Assembly (NCBI RefSeq): GCF_016735615.1
Contig: NZ_JAERSF010000001.1
Coordinates: 434,001 to 498,000, forward strand
Length of the DNA stretch: 64,000 bases
Direction: 5' to 3'
From: Flavobacterium tagetis
GTDB taxonomy: Bacteria; Bacteroidota; Bacteroidia; Flavobacteriales; Flavobacteriaceae
Part shown: positions 8,661 through 17,512 of the stretch, one piece after another
How the letters are laid out: the number at the start of each line of letters is the position of its first letter
Position numbering within the stretch: the stretch's first letter is position 1
Translations under genes and position numbers: made by a program
Notes under the pieces: generated by a model
The model's database searches: none
What the model saw: only the letters and a program-made list of their open reading frames with translations
What the model was told of the DNA's origin: nothing

Positions 8661-11600
8661 ATGGCACAATTCAATTTCAATAAATGGAATACAATTATTG
8701 GTTGGTTTGCATTTGCAATCGCTTTAATAACTTATACATTAACAGTAGAACCTACAATGAGCTTTTGGGATTGCGGAGAATATATTGCTACCGCAGCTAA
8801 ACTTGAAGTAGGTCACCCACCAGGAGCTCCACTTTTCCAGATGATGGGTGCGTTTTTTGCCATGTTTGCAATAGATGCTCAGCATGTGGCTCTTATGGTC
8901 AACATGATGTCTGTTTTTTCTAGCGCATTTACCATATTATTTATGTTCTGGTCATCGTCTATGATTTTGAAAAAGATCGTAGGTCGTTTTGCTGAAATTG
9001 ATCAAAACAATTCGATTGTTATTTTAGGAAGTTCTTTTGTAGGCGCCTTAGCTTATACATTTTCTGATAGCTTTTGGTTTAATGCAGTAGAAGCCGAAGT
9101 TTATGCAATGGCTTCTTTATTAATTGCTCTGCTTTTCTGGCTTGGTTTACGTTGGGAGCAAGACATGGATAAGCCAAAAGGAAACAAATGGCTTTTAATC
9201 ATTTCATTGGTTATTGGTCTTTCGTTTGGAGTTCACTTCATGGCTCTTTTGACTATTCCTTCTATTGGATTCTTATACTATTTCAAACACTACGAAAAAG
9301 TTACTATCAAAAACTTTCTAATTGCTAATGTAGTTGTTATTGGAATTTTATTATTCATTTTCAAGTTATTGCTTCCATTAACTATGGCATTTTTCGGAAA
9401 AACCGAGATTTTCATGGTAAACAGTATGGGACTTCCATTTAACTCAGGAACTATCTTTGTAGCATTATTATTTGTTGCCTTTTTCTATTTCGGATTAAAA
9501 TATACTAGACAGAAAGGTTTAATATTCTACAACACTATTATATTGTGTATTTTATTTATCCTAATTGGTTTCTCAACTTGGTTAATGCTTCCTGTTCGTG
9601 CAAACGCCAATACGGTTATTAATGAAAACAAACCATCAGACGCTACTGAGGTTTTGGCATATTATAATCGTGAGCAATATGGTGTAAATCCTTTATTTTA
9701 CGGACCTCAATACACTGAACTTTTTGCTGGTCTTGATGCTAAAACTCCTTATTTAGACAAAAAACCAAACTACGAGAGAGATTATAAAACAGGCAAATAC
9801 ATTATTACCAACAATTATAAAAATGCAGAACAAAATTCTGACGACAATCAGAAAGCAATTCTGCCAAGAATGTGGAGCACAGAAACGGGTCACATTCAAA
9901 ACTATATCAACTTTACAAATCCTCCAAAGTTCCGAATCAATCCTAATTATAATTATGATGAAGATTTGGCAAAATACGGAATCGATGCGAGCCAATTGAG
10001 CGAAGATGAATACAATAAAGCTACAGCTCAATTGCGTAACGAAGTTGAAAAAACAGTTTCTGAGTTCAGAAAAGCTTATGCTCAAAAACAAATTGATAAC
10101 GAAGGTTACGTAAAATTCTTAAGAAGCTACGGCGAATATTTACTTATCGAAAAACCAACGACAGCAGACAACTTCAGTTTTATGTTTGAATATCAATTTG
10201 GATATATGTACTGGAGATATTTGATGTGGAATTTTGTTGGACGCCAAAATGATCAGCAAGGTAAATACGATAATTTGGACGGAAACTGGATTAGCGGCAT
10301 CAAAGCTTTAGATTCTGTACATTTAGGTTCTCAAGACAATCTGCCAACAGATGTTTTAAACAACAAAGGTCGTAACGCTTATTATTTCCTTCCTTTTATT
10401 TTAGGATTAATTGGTATTATGTACCACGCAAACAAAGATTTGAAGAGCTTCTATGTTCTTTTGGCTTTATTTTTATTTACAGGAATTGCACTAAAAATAT
10501 ATTTAAATGAAAGACCTTTTGAACCTCGTGAAAGAGATTATGCGTTAGTAGGCTCCTTCTATGTCTTTGCCATTTGGATCGGATTTGGTGTTTACTCACT
10601 CTATGAAAGTTTATATAAATACTTGGCTCCAAAAATTGCTGGACCAGTAATTATTGCCGGAAGTTTATTGGCAGCTCCTGTTTTAATGGCTTCTCAAAAC
10701 TGGGATGATCATGATAGATCTGGAAAATACACTGCTGTTGCAATGGCAAAAGCTTACTTAAGTTCTTGTGATAAAGATGCAATCTTATTTACCATTGGAG
10801 ATAATGACACCTTCCCTCTTTGGTATGCACAAGAAATTGAGCATTTTAGAACCGATGTGAAGATTGTAAATACAAGTTTATTTATGACAGATTGGTATAT
10901 CGATCAGATGAAAGCGAAGTCTTATGAATCGAATCCGTTGCCTATTTCTTTTGTACATAGCCAATATGTAGGAGATAATTTGGATTACACGGCTTACATT
11001 CAGAAAATTGATACTCGTTGGAATATTAAAGATTTTATCGATTTCATCAAAAATCCTAAATCTACTGTTGGCTTACAAAACGGACAAACAATCCATTTCT
11101 ATCCAACAAATAAGATTAGAGTAAATGTGGATAAAAATACTATTATTCAAAATAAAGTAGTTAATCCTAAATATTACGATTCTATTGTTCCTTATTTAGA
11201 CATTGACATCAAAGGAAGCGCATTATACAAAAACCGTTTAATGATGCTTGATATCTTAGCAAATAACAATTGGAAGAGACCAATTTACTTTAGTGGTGGT
11301 GCTTTTGATGATGAAGATTATTTATGGCTAAAAGATTATCTGCAATTGGACGGAATGGTGTATAAATTGGTTCCAATCAAAAATACTCCTTCTAAAGATG
11401 GCGGGCCATTAGACATGGGACAAATCGATGCAGATAAAATGTACGATATTGTAATGAAATGGGATTGGGGCAATAGCAATGGAAACATCTATCACGACCC
11501 TGAAACTAGAAGAAATAGTATTACGTACCGTACCAATCTTTCGAGATTAATGAACCAGCTTATTGCTGAAGGCAAAATTGACAAAGCTAAAAACGTAATC

Positions 11601-11939
11601 AATTTAGCAATGACCAAAATGCCTTTGGACAAATATGGCTACTATTCATTGGTTGAAGCTTTTACTGATGGTTATTATAAAGTTGGCGAAAAAGCTAAAG
11701 CACAAGATCTTTTAAACAAATTGGTTCAGAAATATAAAGAAAATCTAAACTATTACAGTACATTGACTCCTTCTGACCAGACTGATCTAGCTGTAGATAT
11801 TATTACAGATATCGAGCGTTACAGAAGCTTACTGCATGTAATGGACGATAATAAAGACACTGCTTTTTACAACCAGCACAAAACTACATTTAACACTTAC
11901 GTAAATGTTTTTGAGCGTTTCGGACGTGAAAAAGAGTAA
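8661..11939 (+). CDS. DUF2723 / glycosyltransferase family 117-like membrane protein
   Basis: A 1092-residue polytopic inner-membrane protein. It starts MAQFNFNKWNTIIGWFAFA, and a first transmembrane helix is followed by the signature TYTLTVEPTMSFWDCGEYIA and KLEVGHPPGAPLFQM. This acidic loop resembles the catalytic loop of O-mannosyltransferase-like GT-C enzymes. About ten hydrophobic helices lie within the first ~330 residues and around residues 570-690. The remainder is soluble and probably periplasmic, with EPRERDYAL and GDNDTFPLWYAQE. DUF2723 proteins are annotated as GT117 and thought to act in protein or lipid glycosylation; donor and acceptor cannot be inferred here. A TAGTTTTG box lies at 8565-8572 but without a clear TTG upstream. 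Confidence 0.85.
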   Translation: MAQFNFNKWNTIIGWFAFAIALITYTLTVEPTMSFWDCGEYIATAAKLEVGHPPGAPLFQMMGAFFAMFAIDAQHVALMVNMMSVFSSAFTILFMFWSSSMILKKIVGRFAEIDQNNSIVILGSSFVGALAYTFSDSFWFNAVEAEVYAMASLLIALLFWLGLRWEQDMDKPKGNKWLLIISLVIGLSFGVHFMALLTIPSIGFLYYFKHYEKVTIKNFLIANVVVIGILLFIFKLLLPLTMAFFGKTEIFMVNSMGLPFNSGTIFVALLFVAFFYFGLKYTRQKGLIFYNTIILCILFILIGFSTWLMLPVRANANTVINENKPSDATEVLAYYNREQYGVNPLFYGPQYTELFAGLDAKTPYLDKKPNYERDYKTGKYIITNNYKNAEQNSDDNQKAILPRMWSTETGHIQNYINFTNPPKFRINPNYNYDEDLAKYGIDASQLSEDEYNKATAQLRNEVEKTVSEFRKAYAQKQIDNEGYVKFLRSYGEYLLIEKPTTADNFSFMFEYQFGYMYWRYLMWNFVGRQNDQQGKYDNLDGNWISGIKALDSVHLGSQDNLPTDVLNNKGRNAYYFLPFILGLIGIMYHANKDLKSFYVLLALFLFTGIALKIYLNERPFEPRERDYALVGSFYVFAIWIGFGVYSLYESLYKYLAPKIAGPVIIAGSLLAAPVLMASQNWDDHDRSGKYTAVAMAKAYLSSCDKDAILFTIGDNDTFPLWYAQEIEHFRTDVKIVNTSLFMTDWYIDQMKAKSYESNPLPISFVHSQYVGDNLDYTAYIQKIDTRWNIKDFIDFIKNPKSTVGLQNGQTIHFYPTNKIRVNVDKNTIIQNKVVNPKYYDSIVPYLDIDIKGSALYKNRLMMLDILANNNWKRPIYFSGGAFDDEDYLWLKDYLQLDGMVYKLVPIKNTPSKDGGPLDMGQIDADKMYDIVMKWDWGNSNGNIYHDPETRRNSITYRTNLSRLMNQLIAEGKIDKAKNVINLAMTKMPLDKYGYYSLVEAFTDGYYKVGEKAKAQDLLNKLVQKYKENLNYYSTLTPSDQTDLAVDIITDIERYRSLLHVMDDNKDTAFYNQHKTTFNTYVNVFERFGREKE

Positions 11940-11970
11940 ATAATATACGAAAATCTTACTTATTAAAAAA

Positions 11971-12006
11971 ATGCAGCGCTATTTGATAAATAGCGCTGCA
12001 TTTTTT
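11971..12006 (+). terminator. intrinsic terminator after the GT117-like gene
   Basis: ATGCAGCGCTATTT (11971-11984) pairs with AAATAGCGCTGCAT (11988-12001) around GAT, followed by TTTTT. Confidence 0.9.
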
Positions 12007-12039
12007 AATTTTATACATATAATACAATTTTAATTCAAA

Positions 12040-12681
12040 ATGAGCTTCTATTGGGTAAAAACTAACGCATTTATTAAAAAGGTGTTTTCTAAATATTGCT
12101 GGGACATTCCTAACAACGAAAAGAAAATATACCTCACTTTTGATGACGGCCCTACCCCAGAAATTACAGACTGGGTTTTATCTGAATTAAAAAAATTTGA
12201 TGCAAAAGCTACTTTTTTCTGCATCGGAAAAAACATTAAAGCGAATCTGGCTTTATTTGAAAAGTTAATTACTGATGGACATTCAATTGGCAACCACACC
12301 ATGAATCATGTTAATGGATGGAAAATCCATACGAATGAATATATCGAAAATGTAAAAAACTGCGCTGCTGTTTTAGATGAACAGGAGAAAGCTCCTCATC
12401 GTCTATTGTTCCGCCCTCCTTATGGAAAAATCAAAAAAGCACAGTCTAAAATCCTTAGAAGTTTAGGATATAAAATAGTAATGTGGGATGTTTTAAGTGC
12501 CGATTTCGATCAAAGCATTACTCCAGAAAAATGTCTAGAAAATGTAACCAAAAATGTAAAATCTGGTAGCGTAATTGTTTTTCATGACAGTATTAAAGCT
12601 TCTCCAAATTTAAGATTTGCTTTGCCTCGTACACTGCATTTTTTGAAAGAAAATGGATATAAATTTGATATTATTCACTAA
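12040..12681 (+). CDS. polysaccharide deacetylase, NodB homology (CE4)
   Basis: A 213-residue CE4 esterase that removes N-acetyl groups from peptidoglycan or chitin-like sugars. All five NodB motifs are present: TFDDGPTP (catalytic Asp and metal Asp), HSIGNHTMNH (metal His pair), FRPPYGK (catalytic-cleft Arg), MWDVLSADFD (motif 4) and IVFHDS (motif 5 His). There is no obvious signal peptide (starts MSFYWVKTNAFIKKVFSKYCWD), although the N-terminus is short and basic, so location is uncertain. It is followed by a convergent thioredoxin-fold gene. Confidence 0.9.
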   Translation: MSFYWVKTNAFIKKVFSKYCWDIPNNEKKIYLTFDDGPTPEITDWVLSELKKFDAKATFFCIGKNIKANLALFEKLITDGHSIGNHTMNHVNGWKIHTNEYIENVKNCAAVLDEQEKAPHRLLFRPPYGKIKKAQSKILRSLGYKIVMWDVLSADFDQSITPEKCLENVTKNVKSGSVIVFHDSIKASPNLRFALPRTLHFLKENGYKFDIIH

Positions 12682-12706
12682 ATAACATCAACAAAAGAGA
12701 AGTTAT

Positions 12707-13009
12707 TTAGACGTTAAATTGTTCCTGAACAATTCCTATTATAGTATTGGCATCAAGCTCTCCAGATTGCCTCCAGATCATTTGTCCTTCTTTGTAAATC
12801 ATTAAAGTTGGAAGCCCTTTAATACGAAGTGCTTCTGCTAGTTCCTGATTTTTATCTACATCAATTTTGATTACTTTGGCTTTATCGCCAAGCGCAGCAG
12901 CTACGTCCTTAATAACAGGATGCATAGAAACTGAAGATTCATTCCAATCTGTGTAAAAATCAATTAACACTGGAACTTGGGCATTTATTAGTTCTCCAAA
13001 TTTTGACAT
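12707..13009 (-). CDS. thioredoxin-fold protein lacking the CxxC active site
   Basis: A 100-residue single-domain thioredoxin fold: PVLIDFYTDW, KVIKIDVDKNQELAEALRIKGLPTLMIYKEG with the cis-Pro, and the C-terminal helix. Where thioredoxins have WCxPC this protein has W22-N-E-S-S26, so both redox cysteines are replaced and no other cysteine is present. It cannot be a dithiol oxidoreductase and is more likely a binding or chaperone-like protein. There is no signal peptide, so it is cytosolic. It has its own AT-rich upstream region next to the metallophosphoesterase gene. Confidence 0.85.
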   Translation of the reverse strand: MSKFGELINAQVPVLIDFYTDWNESSVSMHPVIKDVAAALGDKAKVIKIDVDKNQELAEALRIKGLPTLMIYKEGQMIWRQSGELDANTIIGIVQEQFNV

Positions 13010-13082
13010 AAAACCAAAAAATTAAGTTTTTTAAATCTCTTAAAAGAAATAAATATTATACAAATGTAGCATTTTTAACGAA

Positions 13083-14318
13083 TTAACCGACATTACGGCC
13101 TTTTTTTAGTTCAATTACTGTTATTTCAGGCATAATTCCTACTCGTCCAGGATAAGCATGAAAACCAAATCCGCGGTTAACATAAACGTATCTTCCGACG
13201 TTTTCGTACAATCCTGCCCATTGTTTATAAATATACTGTGCCAAACTCCATTTAAAGTAACCCGGAATCTCAATCCCGAACTGCATACCGTGCGTGTGGC
13301 CTGCAAATGTCAGATGGAAATTCTTCGGGTGATCTTTAATTTCGGCATCCCAATGGCTTGGATCATGGCTCATTAAAACTTTAAAATCGTCTTTATGTAC
13401 GTTTTCAGAAGCTTTGTTTAAATCACCTGCTTTTTTAAAATTCACTCCCCAGTTTTCTACACCAATCAGAGCAATTTTATCATCACCTTTCTGAATATAA
13501 GTATGTTCGTTCAGCATTAATTTAAAACCAATTTGGCCATACAAATTTTTAATTGCCTTAAAATTTTCGTCTTTTTCTTTTTCAGACGGCCAAGTCACAT
13601 ATTCGCCGTAATCGTGATTTCCTAAAACTGCAAACTTTCCATATTTATAATCTTTAATACGACTAAAAGTATCCAGCCAAGGATGCATTTCTTTAGCATG
13701 CGTGTTTACAATATCTCCTGTAAACAAAATCAAGTCTGACTCTTGTGCATTGATCAAATCAATGGCATAATTTATTTTCTCAGGATTATCAAAACTTCCG
13801 CTATGGACATCTGAAATCTGTGTGATTTTAAATCCATCAAAAGCATCTGGAAGATCAGGAAAAAATACAGTTTGTTTGATTACTTTGAAATTATATTTCC
13901 CTTCAAAAATTCCATAAATAATAGAAAGAAACGGTATTGCAGCTAAACCTAAAGCGATCTGACTTACAAACTTTCGTCGATCAGGCATCATCTCTTTTCG
14001 AGGAGTATTGTAAACAAAATAATTTAAGATGCTTGCCCCTATTCTAAAAATATCCTCTCCAAACATTATTAGCGTAAGCACAATTTTTGGCACATATACC
14101 GTCAGCATCAAACCTGTGGTAAACATAAATTGTCTTGTTTGTCCAACAGAGCGATCTACTTGCGAAAAAGAATAGATAATAAAGACTAAGACCAGTAAGC
14201 TTATAACTTGATAACTAATCAAAACCCAACGAGTTTTGACTAAAGTTCGAAAAGCTTGATATGAATAGAACTCAATAAATAATAAAAGAGCACATAGAAT
14301 TACAAAACGAAGGATCAT
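13083..14318 (-). CDS. membrane-anchored metallophosphoesterase (YkuE-like)
   Basis: A 411-residue protein. The N-terminal ~150 residues hold three to four transmembrane helices. The calcineurin-like phosphoesterase domain follows with its metal-binding motifs in order: ITQISDVHSG (D-x-H), LFTGDIVNTH (GD), LGNHDYGEY (GNHD), MSHDPSHWD (H) and FAGHTHGMQFG (GHxH). YkuE-type relatives hydrolyse lipid-A precursors or other phosphoesters at the membrane; the substrate here is unknown. The spacing to the thioredoxin-fold gene (about 75 nt) allows but does not prove co-transcription. Confidence 0.9.
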   Translation of the reverse strand: MILRFVILCALLLFIEFYSYQAFRTLVKTRWVLISYQVISLLVLVFIIYSFSQVDRSVGQTRQFMFTTGLMLTVYVPKIVLTLIMFGEDIFRIGASILNYFVYNTPRKEMMPDRRKFVSQIALGLAAIPFLSIIYGIFEGKYNFKVIKQTVFFPDLPDAFDGFKITQISDVHSGSFDNPEKINYAIDLINAQESDLILFTGDIVNTHAKEMHPWLDTFSRIKDYKYGKFAVLGNHDYGEYVTWPSEKEKDENFKAIKNLYGQIGFKLMLNEHTYIQKGDDKIALIGVENWGVNFKKAGDLNKASENVHKDDFKVLMSHDPSHWDAEIKDHPKNFHLTFAGHTHGMQFGIEIPGYFKWSLAQYIYKQWAGLYENVGRYVYVNRGFGFHAYPGRVGIMPEITVIELKKGRNVG

Positions 14319-14400
14319 TTAATTTTTAGTTTTAAACAAAGTAACAAAGAATGCGAATTCTATTTCTTTTTATTATAAAAATTTTAACGCTGTTAAACAT

Positions 14401-14432
14401 AAAAAAAGCTGAAAGATGTCTCTTTCAGCTTT
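14401..14432 (-). terminator. terminator after the 62-residue secreted protein
   Basis: AAAGCTGAAAGA (14405-14416) pairs with TCTTTCAGCTTT (14421-14432); on the minus strand a seven-U tract follows. Confidence 0.85.
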
Positions 14433-14482
14433 AAACCTAACCAACCTTTAAAACTATTTAATCTCAAGACTTAAAGTCTCGT

Positions 14483-14671
14483 TTACTTTGCTTTTGGAGC
14501 CTCTGGTTTTGCAGCTTCTGCTTTTTTCTCACCTTTAGCTTTTTTGTTTGCTTTTTTATCTTGTTTTTCAGTTTTCACTTCTTTTGTTTTTGCTGGTGCT
14601 GGAGTTGTTTGTGCACTTGCCATTGCAACTGTTCCTAAAACTGCTACTGCTAAAATTGCTAATTTTTTCAT
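14483..14671 (-). CDS. small secreted Lys/Ala-rich protein A
   Basis: A 62-residue protein. A Sec signal peptide (MKKLAILAVAVLGTVAMASA, cleavage after ASA) is followed by about 42 residues made almost only of Lys, Ala, Glu, Pro and Thr. The mature part is therefore highly charged and expected to be disordered in the periplasm. I recognise no domain. The composition recalls the E. coli acid-shock protein Asr, but homology is not claimed. A paralogue-like gene lies at 16975-17187, and both flank an OmpR/histidine-kinase pair and share an operator-like tandem repeat at identical promoter spacing. It has its own promoter and terminator, so it is monocistronic and probably abundant when induced. 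Confidence 0.8.
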   Translation of the reverse strand: MKKLAILAVAVLGTVAMASAQTTPAPAKTKEVKTEKQDKKANKKAKGEKKAEAAKPEAPKAK

Positions 14672-14713
14672 GACTTTAAATTTTTATGATTGTTATTTTC
14701 ATTATTTATAAGT

Positions 14714-14748
14714 CAAAGGTATAACCACAAAATGAAGACAAAATGAAG
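14714..14748 (-). promoter_or_regulatory. promoter with 11-bp tandem operator, small protein A
   Basis: Minus strand TTG (14739-14741), 17-nt spacer, TACCTTTG (14714-14721). On the plus strand the 11-mer ACAAAATGAAG occurs twice without a gap (14727-14737, 14738-14748), starting 5 nt from the -7 box and covering the -33 element. An 11-bp tandem direct repeat is typical of OmpR/PhoB-family binding sites. Confidence 0.7.
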
Positions 14749-14775
14749 AAGAAGTCTTACAGAGAAGTTTAACTT

Positions 14776-16104
14776 TTAATTGTGATTTTGAAACCGTAAT
14801 TTAAAAGAAGTGCCTTCTCCTAGTTCAGATTCGACCGTGATTTCTATATGATGGAAAGAGGCAATACTCTTAGCAATCGCAAGACCTAAGCCCTGCCCTT
14901 CCTGATCATAACTTATTCTAGTAAAACGACTGAATATTTTTTCTAGTTGCGATTCATCCATCCCAATTCCAGAATCTTTTACCAAGATAAAATAATGATT
15001 ATCATCATAACCGTCTTCAACGATAATCTTTCCTTGTGGTTTATTATACTTTATGGCATTGGTCACCAAATTATAAATTAGAATATGAATCAAGGTTTTA
15101 TTTCCAGTGAAAACAAAAGTGTTTTGCATTCTATTTTGAAATTGAATTTCTTTATCATCTATACGATCCTGAAGGTCTTCTTGCAAATCAGAAACGATTT
15201 CACGAAGATTAATCTCTTCATTCAATTCATATTGATTATTATCTATTCTGGAAATCAGCAATAAATTATTAATGATTTTTTTCAGCATATCCAGCGTCTT
15301 TAGAGAACCCGCAATTTTATCAACCGCATTATCATCTAAAGATTCGTTCTGCAACAAATTTTCAAGCTTATTTTTAAGTAATGCGATCGGAGTTAAAAGC
15401 TCATGCGAAACATTCGAAATAAACTGCTTTTCTTTTTTAAAAACTTCGGCAATACGATCCATCATTTGATTCAAAACAAAATCCAATTCCCGAAAGTCTC
15501 TTGAAGCCGCTTTTATCGGAGTATGATCAAACATTTCAGGTTCGTTTACACGCCTAATCTTCGTATCAATAATTTTATAAAATGGTTTTAAAAGATATTC
15601 AATATAAAAAGTATCAGCCAAAAAAGTAATAAATAGGATGACCACAAAAACAATGATAATAAAAAGCTTTATTACAAAAGTCAAATCGTTTACCTCACTT
15701 AAGCTGCTTCCAATTTCAAGCTGATAATCTTGTCCTTCGTAAGTAAAATGATGCTGCAATATTCTGTATTCGCTTTCTTCATTTTCAATCTTGCGATATT
15801 CATTTGTAAAAGTTGTTTTCTTTTGATGCGGTTTTATTGGCATTTTTGAAAGCACCAAAAACTCGCTGTGAAGTGTCGAAAACTCAGAAAAAGTTTGAGT
15901 CGAATCATCTTGATTTTCTATAAAATCATTGATTTCCTCTTGATTAAGATGCTCAATAAACTTTTTCTTTTTCTCCAGCAGACTATTATTAATGTGATGG
16001 TATACCACATTTTCTACCAAAATAGGAAGCATCAGCCATAAAATCAAAATGACCAGCAGTCTGGTCATGGCATTAAAAATGGCTAATTGATGTTTTATTT
16101 TCAC
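14776..16104 (-). CDS. sensor histidine kinase
   Basis: A 442-residue membrane kinase. TM1 spans about residues 13-33, a periplasmic sensor about 34-140, and TM2 about 142-167, followed by a HAMP-like linker. The dimerisation/phosphoacceptor motif FISNVSHELLTPIALLKN has His at 234. The ATPase domain has the N box YNLVTNAIKYN, G1 DSGIGMDES, F box and G2 GQGLGLAIAKS. The H-box reads HELLTP instead of HELRTP or HELKTP. It lies 10 nt behind its response regulator, so the two are co-transcribed. The flanking small secreted proteins are its likely outputs, and an envelope stress is a plausible signal (inference). Confidence 0.94.
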   Translation of the reverse strand: MKIKHQLAIFNAMTRLLVILILWLMLPILVENVVYHHINNSLLEKKKKFIEHLNQEEINDFIENQDDSTQTFSEFSTLHSEFLVLSKMPIKPHQKKTTFTNEYRKIENEESEYRILQHHFTYEGQDYQLEIGSSLSEVNDLTFVIKLFIIIVFVVILFITFLADTFYIEYLLKPFYKIIDTKIRRVNEPEMFDHTPIKAASRDFRELDFVLNQMMDRIAEVFKKEKQFISNVSHELLTPIALLKNKLENLLQNESLDDNAVDKIAGSLKTLDMLKKIINNLLLISRIDNNQYELNEEINLREIVSDLQEDLQDRIDDKEIQFQNRMQNTFVFTGNKTLIHILIYNLVTNAIKYNKPQGKIIVEDGYDDNHYFILVKDSGIGMDESQLEKIFSRFTRISYDQEGQGLGLAIAKSIASFHHIEITVESELGEGTSFKLRFQNHN

Positions 16105-16114
16105 AAGAATAGAT

Positions 16115-16789
16115 TTATTCGTTTATACGATAGCCAACATTTCGAACAGTTTCAAACCAATCTATCGAAGTATGTTTGTCTAATTTTTTACGAAGATTTC
16201 GAACGTGAACATCGATAAAATTGGAATCTGAATTGACTTCTAGAATGTCACCCCAAATATGTTCTGTTAATTGCAATCTTGTAATGACACGATTTTTGTT
16301 AAGAACTAAATACTGAAAAATATCAAATTCTTTTTTAGTAAGACTTAAAGGAGTTTCATTAAAACTCACTTTATAATCTTGCAGTTGCAATAAAAAGCCA
16401 TGAATACTTAAATTATTTAAAGTAAAACCATGAATCCTGCGAATTACAGCAAACAATCTGGCTCCCAATTCTGTTAAAGCAAAAGGTTTTGTGAGATAAT
16501 CATCGGCTCCAAGATGAAGTCCGTTAATTCTGTCATCCAATTCTCCGCGTGCTGTAAGTACAATTACAGCAATCTTTGATTTTGTTTTTCGAATCGTCTG
16601 CAAAACTTCAAAACCGTCTCCATCAGGCAAACCCAAATCCAACAGCATCGCATCATAATCATTGCTCCCAAATTCTTCCAAAGCATCGGCACAGCTATTG
16701 GCAATTTTACAGATATAACCTGCATTGCACAGAAAATCGTAAACTTCTACGGCAAGTTCTTTATTATCTTCAACAATTAAAACATTCAT
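16115..16789 (-). CDS. OmpR/PhoB-family response regulator
   Basis: A 224-residue protein counted from MNVLIVEDNK; the frame is open to 16810, but the family starts at this Met. The receiver domain has the acidic pair in VEDN, phosphoacceptor D51 (LLDLGLPDG), T79 (VLTARGE) and K101 (LTKPFA). The C-terminal winged helix has LTKKEFDIFQYLVLNKNRVI and the recognition region VDVHVRNLRKKL-like (FIDVHVRNLRKKLD). Tandem 11-bp repeats before both neighbouring small-protein genes suit this family. No such repeat is seen before its own start. Confidence 0.95.
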   Translation of the reverse strand: MNVLIVEDNKELAVEVYDFLCNAGYICKIANSCADALEEFGSNDYDAMLLDLGLPDGDGFEVLQTIRKTKSKIAVIVLTARGELDDRINGLHLGADDYLTKPFALTELGARLFAVIRRIHGFTLNNLSIHGFLLQLQDYKVSFNETPLSLTKKEFDIFQYLVLNKNRVITRLQLTEHIWGDILEVNSDSNFIDVHVRNLRKKLDKHTSIDWFETVRNVGYRINE

Positions 16790-16866
16790 AAACAAAGCAT
16801 TTAAGCACAACTAAAATTAATCAATTATCAAAAGTCCAGCTGCACATTATTAAAAAATTAACGAAT

Positions 16867-16897
16867 GAAAAAAGCTGATAAATTTCTTCATCAGCTT
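16867..16897 (-). terminator. probable terminator after small secreted protein B
   Basis: AAGCTGAT (16872-16879) pairs with ATCAGCTT (16890-16897); an A run at 16867-16873 gives a U tract on the minus strand. It lies about 80 nt past the stop codon, upstream of the response regulator gene. Confidence 0.65.
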
Positions 16898-16974
16898 CTT
16901 CAATCGCATTCTCATAATCATTATTCCTGTTTTGCTTTCGTTACAATGCTACAAAAACAAAACGAGAGCAATTT

Positions 16975-17187
16975 TTATTTGTTAGCTTTTGCTGTTTCTG
17001 GCTTAGCCGCTTCTGTTTTTGGAGCTTCAGTTTTTGCTGATTTTGCTTTTTTATCAGATTTGTGTTTAGGATGTTTCGTTGCTTTTACTTCTTTCGCCGG
17101 AGCTTCTTTTCCATCTTTTGCAGGAAATGCGTGAACCATTGCACTTGTTCCTAAAACTGCTACTAGTAACATTAATAAATTTCTCAT
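16975..17187 (-). CDS. small secreted Lys/Ala-rich protein B
   Basis: A 70-residue protein with a Sec signal peptide (MRNLLMLLVAVLGTSAMVHA). The ~50-residue mature part is rich in Lys, Ala, Glu, Pro and Thr with a few His (TKHPKHKSDKKAKSAKTE). It resembles the 62-residue protein at 14483-14671 in signal peptide, composition and promoter layout, so the two are probably paralogues or a convergent pair under the same control. No known domain. On the opposite strand an 89-codon open frame covers this gene; it is rejected because the signal peptide and promoter belong to the minus strand. Confidence 0.78.
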   Translation of the reverse strand: MRNLLMLLVAVLGTSAMVHAFPAKDGKEAPAKEVKATKHPKHKSDKKAKSAKTEAPKTEAAKPETAKANK

Positions 17188-17229
17188 GATTTCTAAGATT
17201 TAAGAATTAATAACCTTTTAATTACAGAT

Positions 17230-17264
17230 CAAAATTACTTTCGTAACATGAAGAGAAAATGAAG
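17230..17264 (-). promoter_or_regulatory. promoter with 11-bp tandem operator, small protein B
   Basis: The minus-strand -7 box TAATTTTG (17230-17237) is followed 5 nt away by two adjacent 11-mers, GTAACATGAAG (17243-17253) and AGAAAATGAAG (17254-17264). The shared core is ATGAAG-N5-ATGAAG, and the 5-nt distance to the -7 box equals that in front of small protein A. No TTG is seen at -33, which fits activator dependence. Confidence 0.65.
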
Positions 17265-17360
17265 AAATCACCGAATAAAAATTTTTAACTTGATATTAAC
17301 TTTTGCGATTTTTTCTACCATATAAGTTATATCAGTTCATTTAAAAACTCTTCACAAATA

Positions 17361-17413
17361 TGTAGACGCACTGCAGTGCATCTCTACAAGCACATCTCTA
17401 CAGGCGCATCTCC
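17361..17413. repeat. degenerate palindromic intergenic repeat
   Basis: Positions 17361-17388 (core ACGCACTGCAGTGCA) form an imperfect palindrome, followed by decayed partial copies of CATCTCTACA. A related palindrome with core ACGCACTGTAGTGCGT lies at 32921-32946. The rest of the 325-bp gap 17188-17512 holds the small-protein promoter and no gene that I can support. Confidence 0.55.
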
Positions 17414-17512
17414 GCTAAAATCAACTTATATAAGTTATATGAGTAAAAAATTTCTTTTTTGATTAATTTTTGCAACCTCAATTGTTTATTTTTACAGACT
17501 AATATTTTTAAT

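Noticed and set aside
9753..10091. 112-codon minus-strand frame
   Set aside because: It lies within the GT117-like gene on the other strand and encodes an unrelated Phe/Ile-rich peptide.
16865..17134. 89-codon plus-strand frame starting in the terminator
   Set aside because: It is antisense to small secreted protein B, which has a signal peptide and a matching promoter on the minus strand.
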